A stretch of 32,752 bases of DNA from an uncultured Bacteroidota bacterium (GTDB lineage: Bacteria; Bacteroidota; Bacteroidia; Chitinophagales; Chitinophagaceae): assembly GCA_903904855.1 (NCBI GenBank), contig CAIVEH010000245.1:1-32752 (forward strand), given 5' to 3'. Shown here in pieces: positions 7,544 through 15,790 of this stretch (the stretch's first letter is position 1; each line of letters begins with the position of its first letter). The notes under the pieces were generated by a model, which was given only the letters and a program-made list of their open reading frames with translations, ran no database searches and was not told where the DNA came from. Position numbers and translations under genes: made by a program.

Positions 7544-8275
7544 TTATGGTATCAGTGGCAACAAAATATCGTCCAGGCTACTGATGCCGGGAATGTTTTC
7601 TGAAACGAATCCCTCGCCATACTTTACTCCTATGCGCTTTCCGTTAAACCCATCTTTGTGAATAATGTTGTCGATAAATCCTTCGGTGGCAATATAGGAT
7701 AGTGGTTCGGTTGAGTCAGGATTGTAGAACTGGCTGCTGTAGCATTTTATGGCCTGTAGCTTCTTGTCGAAAGTGTCGGAAATATCGACTATAAAATTGG
7801 GTTCTGCATGTCTGTCCTGCAAATAGTGGAAAACGCGTTTTGGGCGCCATGCTTCCTGAGGCTTGCCTTCCCAGGTAGTTTCTATTTTGCGCAGTCCGGA
7901 ATAGAAGCAGGCGTCAGAGATTAAGCGCCCGCCCCGGCTATGGTCAGGATGTCGGTCGGCAATGGCATTGGCTAAAACAATTTCGGGTTTGTAATGGCGT
8001 ATGTAGGTAATTATCATTCGCTGGTGCGCCTCATCATTACGGAAAAAGCCATCAGCCATTTTTAAGTTATGACGTACTTTAATTCCCATAACTTCGCCTG
8101 CTGCCTTAGCTTCTTTGTACCTGTTCTCTACTGTGCCGCGTGTGCTCAGCTCGCTTTCGCTCAGGTCGATAACACCGGTTGCCTGACCAGCAAGTGCATG
8201 TTTTATGAGAGTGCCGGCGCAACTTAATTCTACATCATCGGGATGGGCAGCAATGGCTAAAATATGTAGTTTCAT
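7544..8275 (-). CDS. bshB1: Bacillithiol biosynthesis deacetylase BshB1
   Basis: The 243-residue protein belongs to the PIG-L/LmbE zinc deacetylases. AHPDDVEL (10-17) supplies the first zinc ligands and the catalytic Asp, and DRHPDHSRGG (107-116) supplies the HPDH ligand motif. IDLSESELSTRGTVENR and the conserved YSSQFYNP segment match the BshB1 type, which removes acetate from N-acetylglucosaminyl-malate to give GlcN-malate, the second step of bacillithiol synthesis. Length agrees with the family. No bshA or bshC is in the window. The NHL-repeat gene begins upstream on the same strand with a 50-bp gap and no obvious promoter between them, so read-through is possible. The gene converges on the paaI-like gene with no spacer. 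Confidence 0.95.
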   Translation of the reverse strand: MKLHILAIAAHPDDVELSCAGTLIKHALAGQATGVIDLSESELSTRGTVENRYKEAKAAGEVMGIKVRHNLKMADGFFRNDEAHQRMIITYIRHYKPEIVLANAIADRHPDHSRGGRLISDACFYSGLRKIETTWEGKPQEAWRPKRVFHYLQDRHAEPNFIVDISDTFDKKLQAIKCYSSQFYNPDSTEPLSYIATEGFIDNIIHKDGFNGKRIGVKYGEGFVSENIPGISSLDDILLPLIP

Positions 8276-8325
8276 GAAATCGAATGAAAGTGGTAAAACA
8301 TAACCTTACTCAGATAAACCTAAGA

Positions 8326-9687
8326 TTACCTGATAAATAATTTTGAGTTAACTACTCCATGGGCTGTAAATGCCGATAGAATGTATATACCTGGCGGTGC
8401 GTCGATATCGAGAGTTAACTGCAGGTTTGTAGCAACAGAGAATTCTTTTATTTTTTGTCCGGCGATGTTACTGAAAGTCAATTGAACCGGTTCATCAAAT
8501 TCAGATCTGATATTTACAGTAAATTGTCCCTCGCCTGGATTGGGAAATATTTTAACCCCAACCGGATCAACTATCGGAGAAGGAGTGCCTAATGTGGTGC
8601 TTGCATAGCGCAGGCGGTTATTCCCTTTATCGCAAATATAGACACCACCTGCAGAGTTAATTGCAAGGCCCTGGGGGAAATAAATTTTAGCTGATTTAGC
8701 GGGTCCGTTATCGCCGCCATAACCCTGAATACCATTTCCGGCAAATGTAGTAATGACATTAGTTACTGCATTTATTTTGCGTATGCGTGCATTTGCAAAG
8801 TCGGAAAAGTAAATATTACCTGCAGGATCGCAGGCAATGCCTGTAGGTTCAAAAATATTTGCATTGGTGGCCATGCCGCTGTCGCCGGAATAGCCAGGAT
8901 AAGCGATGCCTGCTATTGTGCTGATATTGCCAGAGAGGTCTACCTTACGTATGCGGCTGTTTTTATAATCTGCGATATACAATATACCCGTTGAATCGAC
9001 AGCCATATCCTGTGGTGCATTAAGCAAGGCTGAACCAGCAGGGCCGCCATCTCCTCCAAAACCAGCGGTGCCATTGCCGGCTATTGTGCTTATGTTGCCG
9101 GACAGATCCACTTTTCTGATTGCATTATTTCCGGCATCGGCTATGTACACATTACCTGCAAGATCGACTTTTACCCTGGTGGGGCTATCGAGCTGTGCTG
9201 CTGCTGCTGCTGCGCCGTCGCCTGTGTAACCCACTGTTCCATTACCCGCAAAAGTAGATATCACACCAGCAGTGTTTACTTTACGGATACGGCTGTTTTT
9301 CCGGTCGGCGATGTACATATTACCGGCAGTATCTAAAGCAACTCCTGATGGATAGTTGAGCCAGGCAGCTGAAGCCGGGCCGCCATCACCGCCAAAGCCA
9401 CCTTCACCAGTACCCCACTCAAATCCTGATCCAACGACAGTATGAATTATGCCATTACCATCAATCTTGCGAATTACATTATTGATCGCGTCTGCAATAA
9501 AAATATGGCCTGTTTCATCGAGGGCAATAGCTTCGGGCCAATGCATCTGACAATGTATAGCAAGTCCACCATCGCCAGCGTAGCCTTCAGTTGTAATTCC
9601 AGAAACAGTTATAATTACCTGCGCCTGCACCCTGAATGAAAAGCTAAAAGAAACTAGAAGACAAAATAAAAAAGCACGTATTTTCAT
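8326..9687 (-). CDS. Secreted NHL-repeat beta-propeller protein with T9SS sorting domain
   Basis: The 453-residue product starts with a signal peptide (MKIRAFLFCLLVSFSFSFRV, cleavage near VQAQ). It then has six NHL repeats of about 56 residues, each with a GYxGDGG-like loop, a P.G.A.D..GN.YIAD core and NxRIRK. Six repeats fit a closed six-bladed propeller. Residues 376-453 form a T9SS type A sorting domain: IFPNPGEGQF, the TFSNIAGQKI motif and a final KLFIR. Export through the outer membrane by T9SS and surface anchoring or release are inferred from that domain. It is one of four consecutive minus-strand T9SS cargo genes. NHL propellers usually bind proteins, glycans or ligands; the target here is unknown. 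A weak promoter-like TACCTTTA lies at 9729-9736, about 42 bases upstream. Confidence 0.95.
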   Translation of the reverse strand: MKIRAFLFCLLVSFSFSFRVQAQVIITVSGITTEGYAGDGGLAIHCQMHWPEAIALDETGHIFIADAINNVIRKIDGNGIIHTVVGSGFEWGTGEGGFGGDGGPASAAWLNYPSGVALDTAGNMYIADRKNSRIRKVNTAGVISTFAGNGTVGYTGDGAAAAAAQLDSPTRVKVDLAGNVYIADAGNNAIRKVDLSGNISTIAGNGTAGFGGDGGPAGSALLNAPQDMAVDSTGILYIADYKNSRIRKVDLSGNISTIAGIAYPGYSGDSGMATNANIFEPTGIACDPAGNIYFSDFANARIRKINAVTNVITTFAGNGIQGYGGDNGPAKSAKIYFPQGLAINSAGGVYICDKGNNRLRYASTTLGTPSPIVDPVGVKIFPNPGEGQFTVNIRSEFDEPVQLTFSNIAGQKIKEFSVATNLQLTLDIDAPPGIYILSAFTAHGVVNSKLFIR

Positions 9688-9762
9688 AACTAACAGTTAA
9701 TAAATTATTATTAAGAGGTTTCCCGCTTTAAAGGTATGGAAAGATAACGAATATTATTACAA

Positions 9763-9819
9763 CACCATCAGGTAAAGTAATTGAATTTCTATTGAAATCA
9801 ATTACTTTACCTGATGGTG
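9763..9819. repeat. 22-bp perfect inverted repeat hairpin
   Basis: The arm 9763-9784 (beginning CACCATCAGG) is the exact reverse complement of 9798-9819. Between them TTTC (9786-9789) can pair with GAAA (9794-9797), leaving one bulged base and a TATT tetraloop. The element lies between two minus-strand T9SS genes, just after the stop of the upstream one. It has no T-run on either strand, so it is not a canonical terminator. It might be a transcript-stabilising hairpin, a protein-binding palindrome or a small mobile repeat. Confidence 0.8.
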
Positions 9820-9841
9820 AGATCTAAGAAAATCAGGCATT

Positions 9842-11464
9842 TTACTGCTTAACAAACTTCCTCACTTCGCTGTTATTTATTTTGAGGCAGTAAATACCTG
9901 GTTTTAAGTCTGCAACATTTATTTGCACCTGATCACTACCATACTCCCCGGTGAAAACTGGCTGACCTGTGATATTGGAAATGGTAACCATGGAGATTTT
10001 ATTAGCTGAACTAATATTTATTATACCAGTAGCAGGATTAGGGAAAACAGAAAAATGACCTTCATTACTGATTTGCGGAACACCCGCTGTTTCATCAATA
10101 AATTTTATAGTAAAAGCATTTCCGGTACCATTGTAAGGAATTAGCTTTACTGAATCAATATTAGATACCGGTCCACCAAACATGCCGGCAAGATATACAT
10201 TCCCCATACCGTCTGGAGCAATAGAATATCCCACTCCGCCATTATCAGCATTACATCCTTTAAACCACATTTCATCGCCATATGTATTATATTTTGTAAG
10301 GAAGAAACCTTGGGTAGTCATGGTAGAAGCGCCGAAAAAAGTAGAAGAACCATAGTTCCATCCAGTTATATAAACATCGCCGTTTCTGTCTGTTGCTATC
10401 CCATTTGAATTTACACCGGAGGTGCTTTCTATACAATTAGCCCATTGTACAGAACCAGATTGGCTAAATTTGGCCAGATAGCTACTTTGTCTATACGAAG
10501 GGTTATAGAGTATATATACTCCAAATATAAGCATGTGAGATTGGAAATTTCCTGTTACATACAGATTCCCATAAATGTCGGTAACCATGTCTTCCACCTC
10601 AGTCATCTGAGAATGGCCTGTATCTCCAATTATTTTAGCGGATTCAGCTGTACCTGAAGTATTGAATTTCAGAATGAATGACTCGCCATTTGATATTGTT
10701 AATGAAATACTTCCAAAAGCTATAATACCACGATAATAATTTGCTGAGATATATAAATTCCCTGCCTGGTCTACTGCCATTTTAGTTTTAATTCGTAATG
10801 GGTTCCCACTACTGATACCGCTCTGACTTATAGCCCATATATTTGCTCCATTTGTGTCGAATTTGGCTGCAAAAATGTTTGTCTTCGAGCCCGTATTGGT
10901 AAGGTTTGTACTATTGAAAGTCAAACTACTGTCATAGTACCCTGCAATATAAATATGACCTGATGCATCTGTGCCAATACCGGCCACAACACTCTTCCCC
11001 TGGTAGTTTTTTGCCCATATCGTATTGCCATCTTCGTCGAACTTTGCTATATAAATATCATCACCTCCCTGATTGGTTAAAGTGAAGCTGCCAAAGGTGA
11101 GAGATGAACCAGTAAAGTTGCCTGTCAGATACAAGTATCCTGCTTTGTCAATGGTTATTCCATCTACACTGGCGTTATTATCACCTCCGAAATTTTTAGC
11201 CCATAACACTGTGCCAGAGGAATTGTATTTTACCAGATAAATATTCTGGTAATAATTAGTATTTGACAAAATGGTAGTATCAAAATAATCATATGGACTA
11301 TTGAATGTACCTGCTGTATAAATATTGCCGGCAGCATCAGTAATAACTGAATTATTACTAACAGTATTCTGCCCATTTCCCTGCTTTGCCCAGGCACATT
11401 GCTGCGCATAACCAACCGATAAATTCAGTAATAAAATGAATGTTGAAATAATTGTCTTTTTCAT
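9842..11464 (-). CDS. Secreted SBBP-type beta-propeller protein with T9SS sorting domain
   Basis: I chose the ATG at 11464 because MKKTIISTFILLLNLSVGYAQ is a clean signal peptide; an in-frame ATG at 11485 would add seven residues. The 540-residue product contains seven repeats of about 60 residues with the pattern GN.YxxGxF, an F/Y...TLT strand, then A/KF...G...WAK, typical of SBBP beta-propeller repeats, and seven units suggest a seven-bladed propeller. The last 72 residues are a T9SS type A sorting domain (VFPNPATGIINI, ISNITGQPV, GIYCLKI, FVKQ). Secretion to the cell surface is inferred from this domain. It neighbours the NHL propeller gene on the same strand but shares no repeat sequence with it, and the inverted repeat 9763-9819 separates the two. 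Binding target unknown. Confidence 0.93.
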   Translation of the reverse strand: MKKTIISTFILLLNLSVGYAQQCAWAKQGNGQNTVSNNSVITDAAGNIYTAGTFNSPYDYFDTTILSNTNYYQNIYLVKYNSSGTVLWAKNFGGDNNASVDGITIDKAGYLYLTGNFTGSSLTFGSFTLTNQGGDDIYIAKFDEDGNTIWAKNYQGKSVVAGIGTDASGHIYIAGYYDSSLTFNSTNLTNTGSKTNIFAAKFDTNGANIWAISQSGISSGNPLRIKTKMAVDQAGNLYISANYYRGIIAFGSISLTISNGESFILKFNTSGTAESAKIIGDTGHSQMTEVEDMVTDIYGNLYVTGNFQSHMLIFGVYILYNPSYRQSSYLAKFSQSGSVQWANCIESTSGVNSNGIATDRNGDVYITGWNYGSSTFFGASTMTTQGFFLTKYNTYGDEMWFKGCNADNGGVGYSIAPDGMGNVYLAGMFGGPVSNIDSVKLIPYNGTGNAFTIKFIDETAGVPQISNEGHFSVFPNPATGIINISSANKISMVTISNITGQPVFTGEYGSDQVQINVADLKPGIYCLKINNSEVRKFVKQ

Positions 11465-11639
11465 AAGAATAGATTTGGAATTCATGCCATTGGTAACAAT
11501 AACAGAAATTCAGGTGAAGATTTGATTATCACCTTTATAGACGAAAAAAACGCACTGAATCTTGGGTAGGGGAATGAATATTTTTTAGCAATGCCTGAGG
11601 TATACTGATACTTTGTAAACGGGCAGCCATAATCGGTTC

Positions 11640-13229
11640 TTAGTGCATTATTGCAATTTTCTCTTTTTGAATGATCCCAGTTTCATCCTGAATGACAACT
11701 ATATAAAGGCCACCAATCCATTCAGTGGTGTTGATGGAACAGGCAGTCTGAAACACAGTATTGGTGCGGAATACAGTCTTGCCGGTTATATCATAAACCG
11801 ATATTTTAATTTCGGAGTTTAATGGTTTATTGCTTGCAAGGCCAATATAACCTGATGCTGGATTGGGCGAAATGGTGAGACGGTTTTTATCAATCAATTT
11901 GGTAATGCCCACATTGTGCGGTTTCATTGCACTTACAAATGTGCCACAGGTATCCGGGCCTTTTTTATAAAAAGTATAACCCTGCTGTTGCTGTATACCG
12001 GATGAGGCATTGAAGTTGGATTTGCCGGTTAAACCATACCCGACACTATAGGTGTTTGACGTATAGGATGCACGGTACACTGTACCATCGTAACCAAACC
12101 CGGTGGCTTTATAATCCTGATCAATAACGTAGGCGGCTGGGCTGTCGCATAGTCCACTGAAAGGAACATTTTTGGGGAAATAATGAAATAGATATCCTGC
12201 GGTTGATTCTTCGGGCATGGTGAGTAAACTAATAAGGTGACTCGTATCTCCGTAGCCACTGTAGGAGCCGTTTGCCCTTGTGGTATCCCAGATGGTAGTA
12301 GGGTAGGTGGTATTCAGATTTATTGCCATGGTATGCTCAGGTCCCGAATAACCAACTGTTGTTGCGCCAGTAGTTTTATTGGACACTGAATCTAAAGTAT
12401 ACAGGTGGTAATAATAAGGGACAGTGATACTGGTTGCAACAAAATGGTTTTCATAAACATCGCCAACTGCAAAATCATAGATCTGAAATTTTGTTGGGTT
12501 ATAAAAACTAAAGAGTCTGAAAATAGAATTGACCGTATCAGGTGCATTGTCCATACAACCCAGGTCGCAGGTGCCAAGGTTGCCCAGTACCACATCAAGG
12601 TAGTAGTCTATAAAACGGATATTACGGTAGTAGTGAGGTGATACATAGGAAATCGTATCAGGGCGGTGGTAAGGGAATGTATACAAATCAAAGACCTGGA
12701 CAAAGCCATGATTTTTGCTTAGCCATATCTGGAAATTATTTACCGGATCATTTGGGTATGAATAGAAAATGCTGTCGCAGAATATGGATATTTTTTTAAT
12801 CGAATCAAGCACTCCCATTACGGTCATTGTATCTACTGCGGTTACAGTGGCTGTATAATTAAAATGGGAAGTATCGTTATAAAATATCCAACTGGCGCCA
12901 AGGGTTGCCTGTGTTTTAATGATTACAGTATCCCAAAGGTTATCGAACAGATAAGTTCCATCGGCATGACGAATCACTTTGCCCCCCAGCCAGCTACCGC
13001 CCAGGAAACTGTGGGAGGTGCCAATAAGGTAGTTACTGATCCGCTGTGTTTTGTAAGGATAATAAATTACATCGGTACCACTTGTCACTGTTGAGTCTAT
13101 TCTGATACCGCGTACATAGTTTTTACCATTCATGAAATAGTTCTTTACGGCTGGTTGCAGGCAGTTGTAATTCTGGGCTGATAATTGTATACTTAAACAC
13201 AGAACAAACAGAAACAGAAAGCTTTTCAT
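11640..13229 (-). CDS. T9SS-secreted protein of unknown function, tandem paralogue 1
   Basis: This 529-residue protein has a signal peptide (MKSFLFLFVLCLSIQLSAQ), a long N-terminal domain starting NYNCLQPAVKNYFMNG, and a T9SS type A sorting domain at 450-529 (ISPNPASGYIGL, VYDITGKTVF, GLYIVV). It is a clear paralogue of the upstream gene at 13245-14828: both share YVRGIRIDS, VIYYPY, GGSWLG, GFVQVFDLYTFPYHRPDT, a CDLGC/CDLC pair, a PEES-GY segment and CDSP. The 15-bp gap between the two indicates one operon and a tandem duplication. No catalytic motif or named domain was recognised. The Trp- and Tyr-rich, beta-rich composition suits an extracellular binding or structural role, which is only an inference. 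Confidence 0.9.
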   Translation of the reverse strand: MKSFLFLFVLCLSIQLSAQNYNCLQPAVKNYFMNGKNYVRGIRIDSTVTSGTDVIYYPYKTQRISNYLIGTSHSFLGGSWLGGKVIRHADGTYLFDNLWDTVIIKTQATLGASWIFYNDTSHFNYTATVTAVDTMTVMGVLDSIKKISIFCDSIFYSYPNDPVNNFQIWLSKNHGFVQVFDLYTFPYHRPDTISYVSPHYYRNIRFIDYYLDVVLGNLGTCDLGCMDNAPDTVNSIFRLFSFYNPTKFQIYDFAVGDVYENHFVATSITVPYYYHLYTLDSVSNKTTGATTVGYSGPEHTMAINLNTTYPTTIWDTTRANGSYSGYGDTSHLISLLTMPEESTAGYLFHYFPKNVPFSGLCDSPAAYVIDQDYKATGFGYDGTVYRASYTSNTYSVGYGLTGKSNFNASSGIQQQQGYTFYKKGPDTCGTFVSAMKPHNVGITKLIDKNRLTISPNPASGYIGLASNKPLNSEIKISVYDITGKTVFRTNTVFQTACSINTTEWIGGLYIVVIQDETGIIQKEKIAIMH

Positions 13230-13244
13230 GAATAAAGTATTTTG

Positions 13245-14828
13245 TTAATGATTAATGATTATTTTTTTCTTTCCTGAAATACCATAATCGTTTTGACAGA
13301 TTACTATATACAAACCTGATAGCCAGGTTTTAATATCTATAACCAGGTTGTTTGGCGTTAACGGTTCTGACCTGAAAACACAATTGCCAACTTCGTTATA
13401 GACAAAAATAAAAGGATGTGAACTTATTGAGCAGCCTGCCGATACATTGAGGTAATCAGTAGCAGGGTTCGGTGATATTATTATTTCATTTGTTTTTAAG
13501 TTTTCCGGAACAGAGGTATGGTATGGATCAATATTAGCCGGCGAACCACAAGGGATTGAATCTTTAATGATGTAATTGTAGTTTTCAAACTGTTGGGTGC
13601 CATAAGCTATACTTAATACATGAGCAGATTTACCATACCCTATACTATACACTGTGGAGTCGATTGATGGTACAATAGTAATCCCATTATATGCAAAACC
13701 CAGTATCGAAAGAAATGAATAAGACTCAGGGCTATCGCATGAAATATCAGGAAAAATTAAGTGGGGATGGTAATACAGAATATAACCTCCAACACTTTCT
13801 TCAGGCATTCTGAATCTGTCTATGAGGTGGCTGGTATCAGCCGGTATAGAAATTGGGGCAGAGGTATAAGTAGTGTCATGTGATATGGGTGTATGCGAGA
13901 AATCAGTTATGGCATTCATTCGATGCATTGAGCCAGTGTAGGTTACATTGTCGGCTGTTAAGGTTTTTGTCATTATTGAATCAAAGGAGTAGGTATCGGC
14001 CATAACAGAACCGCCGATTGAGTAGGTATTTGAGTGCCATTCGTAAATATCGCCTGCAGCAAAATTATTTAATTCCATTTGTGTTGGGTTATGTAGCTCA
14101 AAAACATGAAATAATGAATTTATGCTATCAGGTGCATTAACGCGGAGGCAAAGATCACAACTTCCCAGATTATTCAATAATGCATCAAGATAGAAATCGA
14201 TTTGGCTTATTAAAAGTCTGTCAGGCGGGTGAAATGAAAATGTATCAGGCCGGTGATATGGGAAAGTGTATAGATCGAATACTTGTACAAAGCCCGAATT
14301 CTTGCTTAGTATTATTTCGAAATTGTTGACCGGATCAGCCGTATAAGGAACACCACCTGTACTATCAGCTTTAATTGTTATTTTCTTGACTGAGTCAATG
14401 ATGCCTGAAATGGACATGGTATCCTCGGCGGTTACTGTAGCAGTGTAATAGATATTGAATGTATCGTTGAAAAAGATCCAAGAATCTCCTGTATGAGCCT
14501 GTGTTTTTATGGTTATTGTATCCCAAATATTATCAAACAGGAAAGTTCCATCAGCTTTTTTGATTATCTTTTTGCCAAGCCAGCTACCACCAGTGGAATC
14601 TAATGTCGGTACACCTGTGATATAATTACTTTTTCTTATGGTTTGGTAAGGATAATAAATCACATCTGAGCCACTTGTTGTTGTAGAATCAATCCGGATT
14701 CCACGAACATAGCCATTGCCATTTATGAAATATTTCTTATCCGAGGGTTGAAAACAATTATAATTCTGAGTATGGGCTGTGTAAGTGCAAAACAAAAGAA
14801 TGATAAGTAGCGATTTTTGCATTGGCAT
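13245..14828 (-). CDS. T9SS-secreted protein of unknown function, tandem paralogue 2
   Basis: This is the promoter-proximal member of the tandem pair. Two starts are possible: ATG at 14828 (MPMQKSLL, 527 residues) or ATG at 14822 (MQKSLLIILLFCTYTAH); both keep the signal peptide, cleaved near HTQ. The N-terminal domain begins NYNCFQPSDKKYFING and follows paralogue 1 throughout, including YVRGIRIDSTTTSGSDVIYY and GFVQVFDLYTFPYHRPDT. The sorting domain at 448-527 has ISPNPATDYLNV, GLYIVIC and a basic end KKKIIINH. Its stop codon lies 15 bp before the start of paralogue 1. The middle regions differ more than the N-terminal parts, suggesting diverged ligand or partner specificity. Function unknown. 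Confidence 0.9.
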   Translation of the reverse strand: MPMQKSLLIILLFCTYTAHTQNYNCFQPSDKKYFINGNGYVRGIRIDSTTTSGSDVIYYPYQTIRKSNYITGVPTLDSTGGSWLGKKIIKKADGTFLFDNIWDTITIKTQAHTGDSWIFFNDTFNIYYTATVTAEDTMSISGIIDSVKKITIKADSTGGVPYTADPVNNFEIILSKNSGFVQVFDLYTFPYHRPDTFSFHPPDRLLISQIDFYLDALLNNLGSCDLCLRVNAPDSINSLFHVFELHNPTQMELNNFAAGDIYEWHSNTYSIGGSVMADTYSFDSIMTKTLTADNVTYTGSMHRMNAITDFSHTPISHDTTYTSAPISIPADTSHLIDRFRMPEESVGGYILYYHPHLIFPDISCDSPESYSFLSILGFAYNGITIVPSIDSTVYSIGYGKSAHVLSIAYGTQQFENYNYIIKDSIPCGSPANIDPYHTSVPENLKTNEIIISPNPATDYLNVSAGCSISSHPFIFVYNEVGNCVFRSEPLTPNNLVIDIKTWLSGLYIVICQNDYGISGKKKIIINH

Positions 14829-15101
14829 TTTTTTATAAAATTAATACTATATGGTGTGGTGTTTTAATTTCAATGGAAGATTATCTTTTCAAGGTTATTT
14901 CATGAAATAAATATGTATTTTGGCATGTCCGGTTTTCTGGTTTGCATTTAAATCCACAAAATGTATGCCAGATTTTCGATCTTGTGAAAATAATATTCAA
15001 ATATATGGCAGCAATTAGTTTTCAGGAATTCAATATTGATTTTTGTATCAAATAGGTAGTTCGCGCAATTTTTTTTAATTTCACGCCCCAAGTTGAATAT
15101 T

Positions 15102-15764
15102 ATGCATCAAATAGTAGATTTATTAAAGACGTTGCTTGCTGACCCTGATAAACTCATGACTTTTATTACCACTCATGGCGGGCTATATGTGGTTATGTTT
15201 ATCATCTTTGCTGAGACAGGATTGTTTGTAGGCTTTTTTCTGCCCGGTGATTCTTTGCTATTTATTACCGGCATTATTATAGCCAATTCACCAGCTCCGT
15301 TTGGCAATGAAATTTTGAATCTTATCTGGTGGATATCTCTTATAAGTGTATCGGCAATAGCTGGCAATATGGTCGGTTATTGGTTTGGGAGAGAATCGGG
15401 CCATTTGTGGTTTGAAAGAAGAGATACCTGGCTATTCAAACAAAAGCACCTGAAGCAGGCGCACGATTTTTATGAAAAAAAGGGGAACCTTGCTATTATA
15501 CTCGGCAGGTTCTTGCCAATAGTGCGGACTTTTGCACCGCTTGTGGCCGGAATAGTGGATATGACCAAGAAGAAATTTATCTCCTTCAGCATCATAGGCG
15601 CATTTGCATGGGTAACCAGTATGGTAATGACCGGCTTTCTGTTGGGACATAATGCATTTGTAAAACATAATATTGATAAAATTGTTATCGTGATTATTTT
15701 GGTAACTACATTACCTGTAATATTTAAAATGATATTTGGTAAGAATAAGACAACTGCCGCCTGA
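15102..15764 (+). CDS. DedA family membrane protein
   Basis: The first ATG is at 15102; a TTG three codons upstream (15093) is less likely. The 220-residue integral membrane protein shows the DedA/SNARE-associated (VTT) pattern: AETGLFVGFFLPGDSLLF (37-54), with the conserved Glu38 and the GFFLPGD re-entrant region, then GRFLPIVRTFAPLVAG (135-150), with the paired Arg residues, followed by two C-terminal membrane segments. DedA proteins are inner-membrane, proton-motive-force-dependent proteins; several are undecaprenyl-phosphate or phospholipid flippases. The MFS transporter gene starts 26 bp downstream, so the two are probably co-transcribed. The upstream neighbour is divergent with a 273-bp gap, in which I see no confident promoter. 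Confidence 0.95.
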   Translation: MHQIVDLLKTLLADPDKLMTFITTHGGLYVVMFIIFAETGLFVGFFLPGDSLLFITGIIIANSPAPFGNEILNLIWWISLISVSAIAGNMVGYWFGRESGHLWFERRDTWLFKQKHLKQAHDFYEKKGNLAIILGRFLPIVRTFAPLVAGIVDMTKKKFISFSIIGAFAWVTSMVMTGFLLGHNAFVKHNIDKIVIVIILVTTLPVIFKMIFGKNKTTAA

Positions 15765-15790
15765 AGTGCCAACCAATAATCCACAATAAT

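Noticed and set aside
15093-15101. TTG start three codons upstream for the DedA gene
   Set aside because: The ATG at 15102 follows directly and gives a normal DedA N-terminus; the extra residues add nothing conserved.
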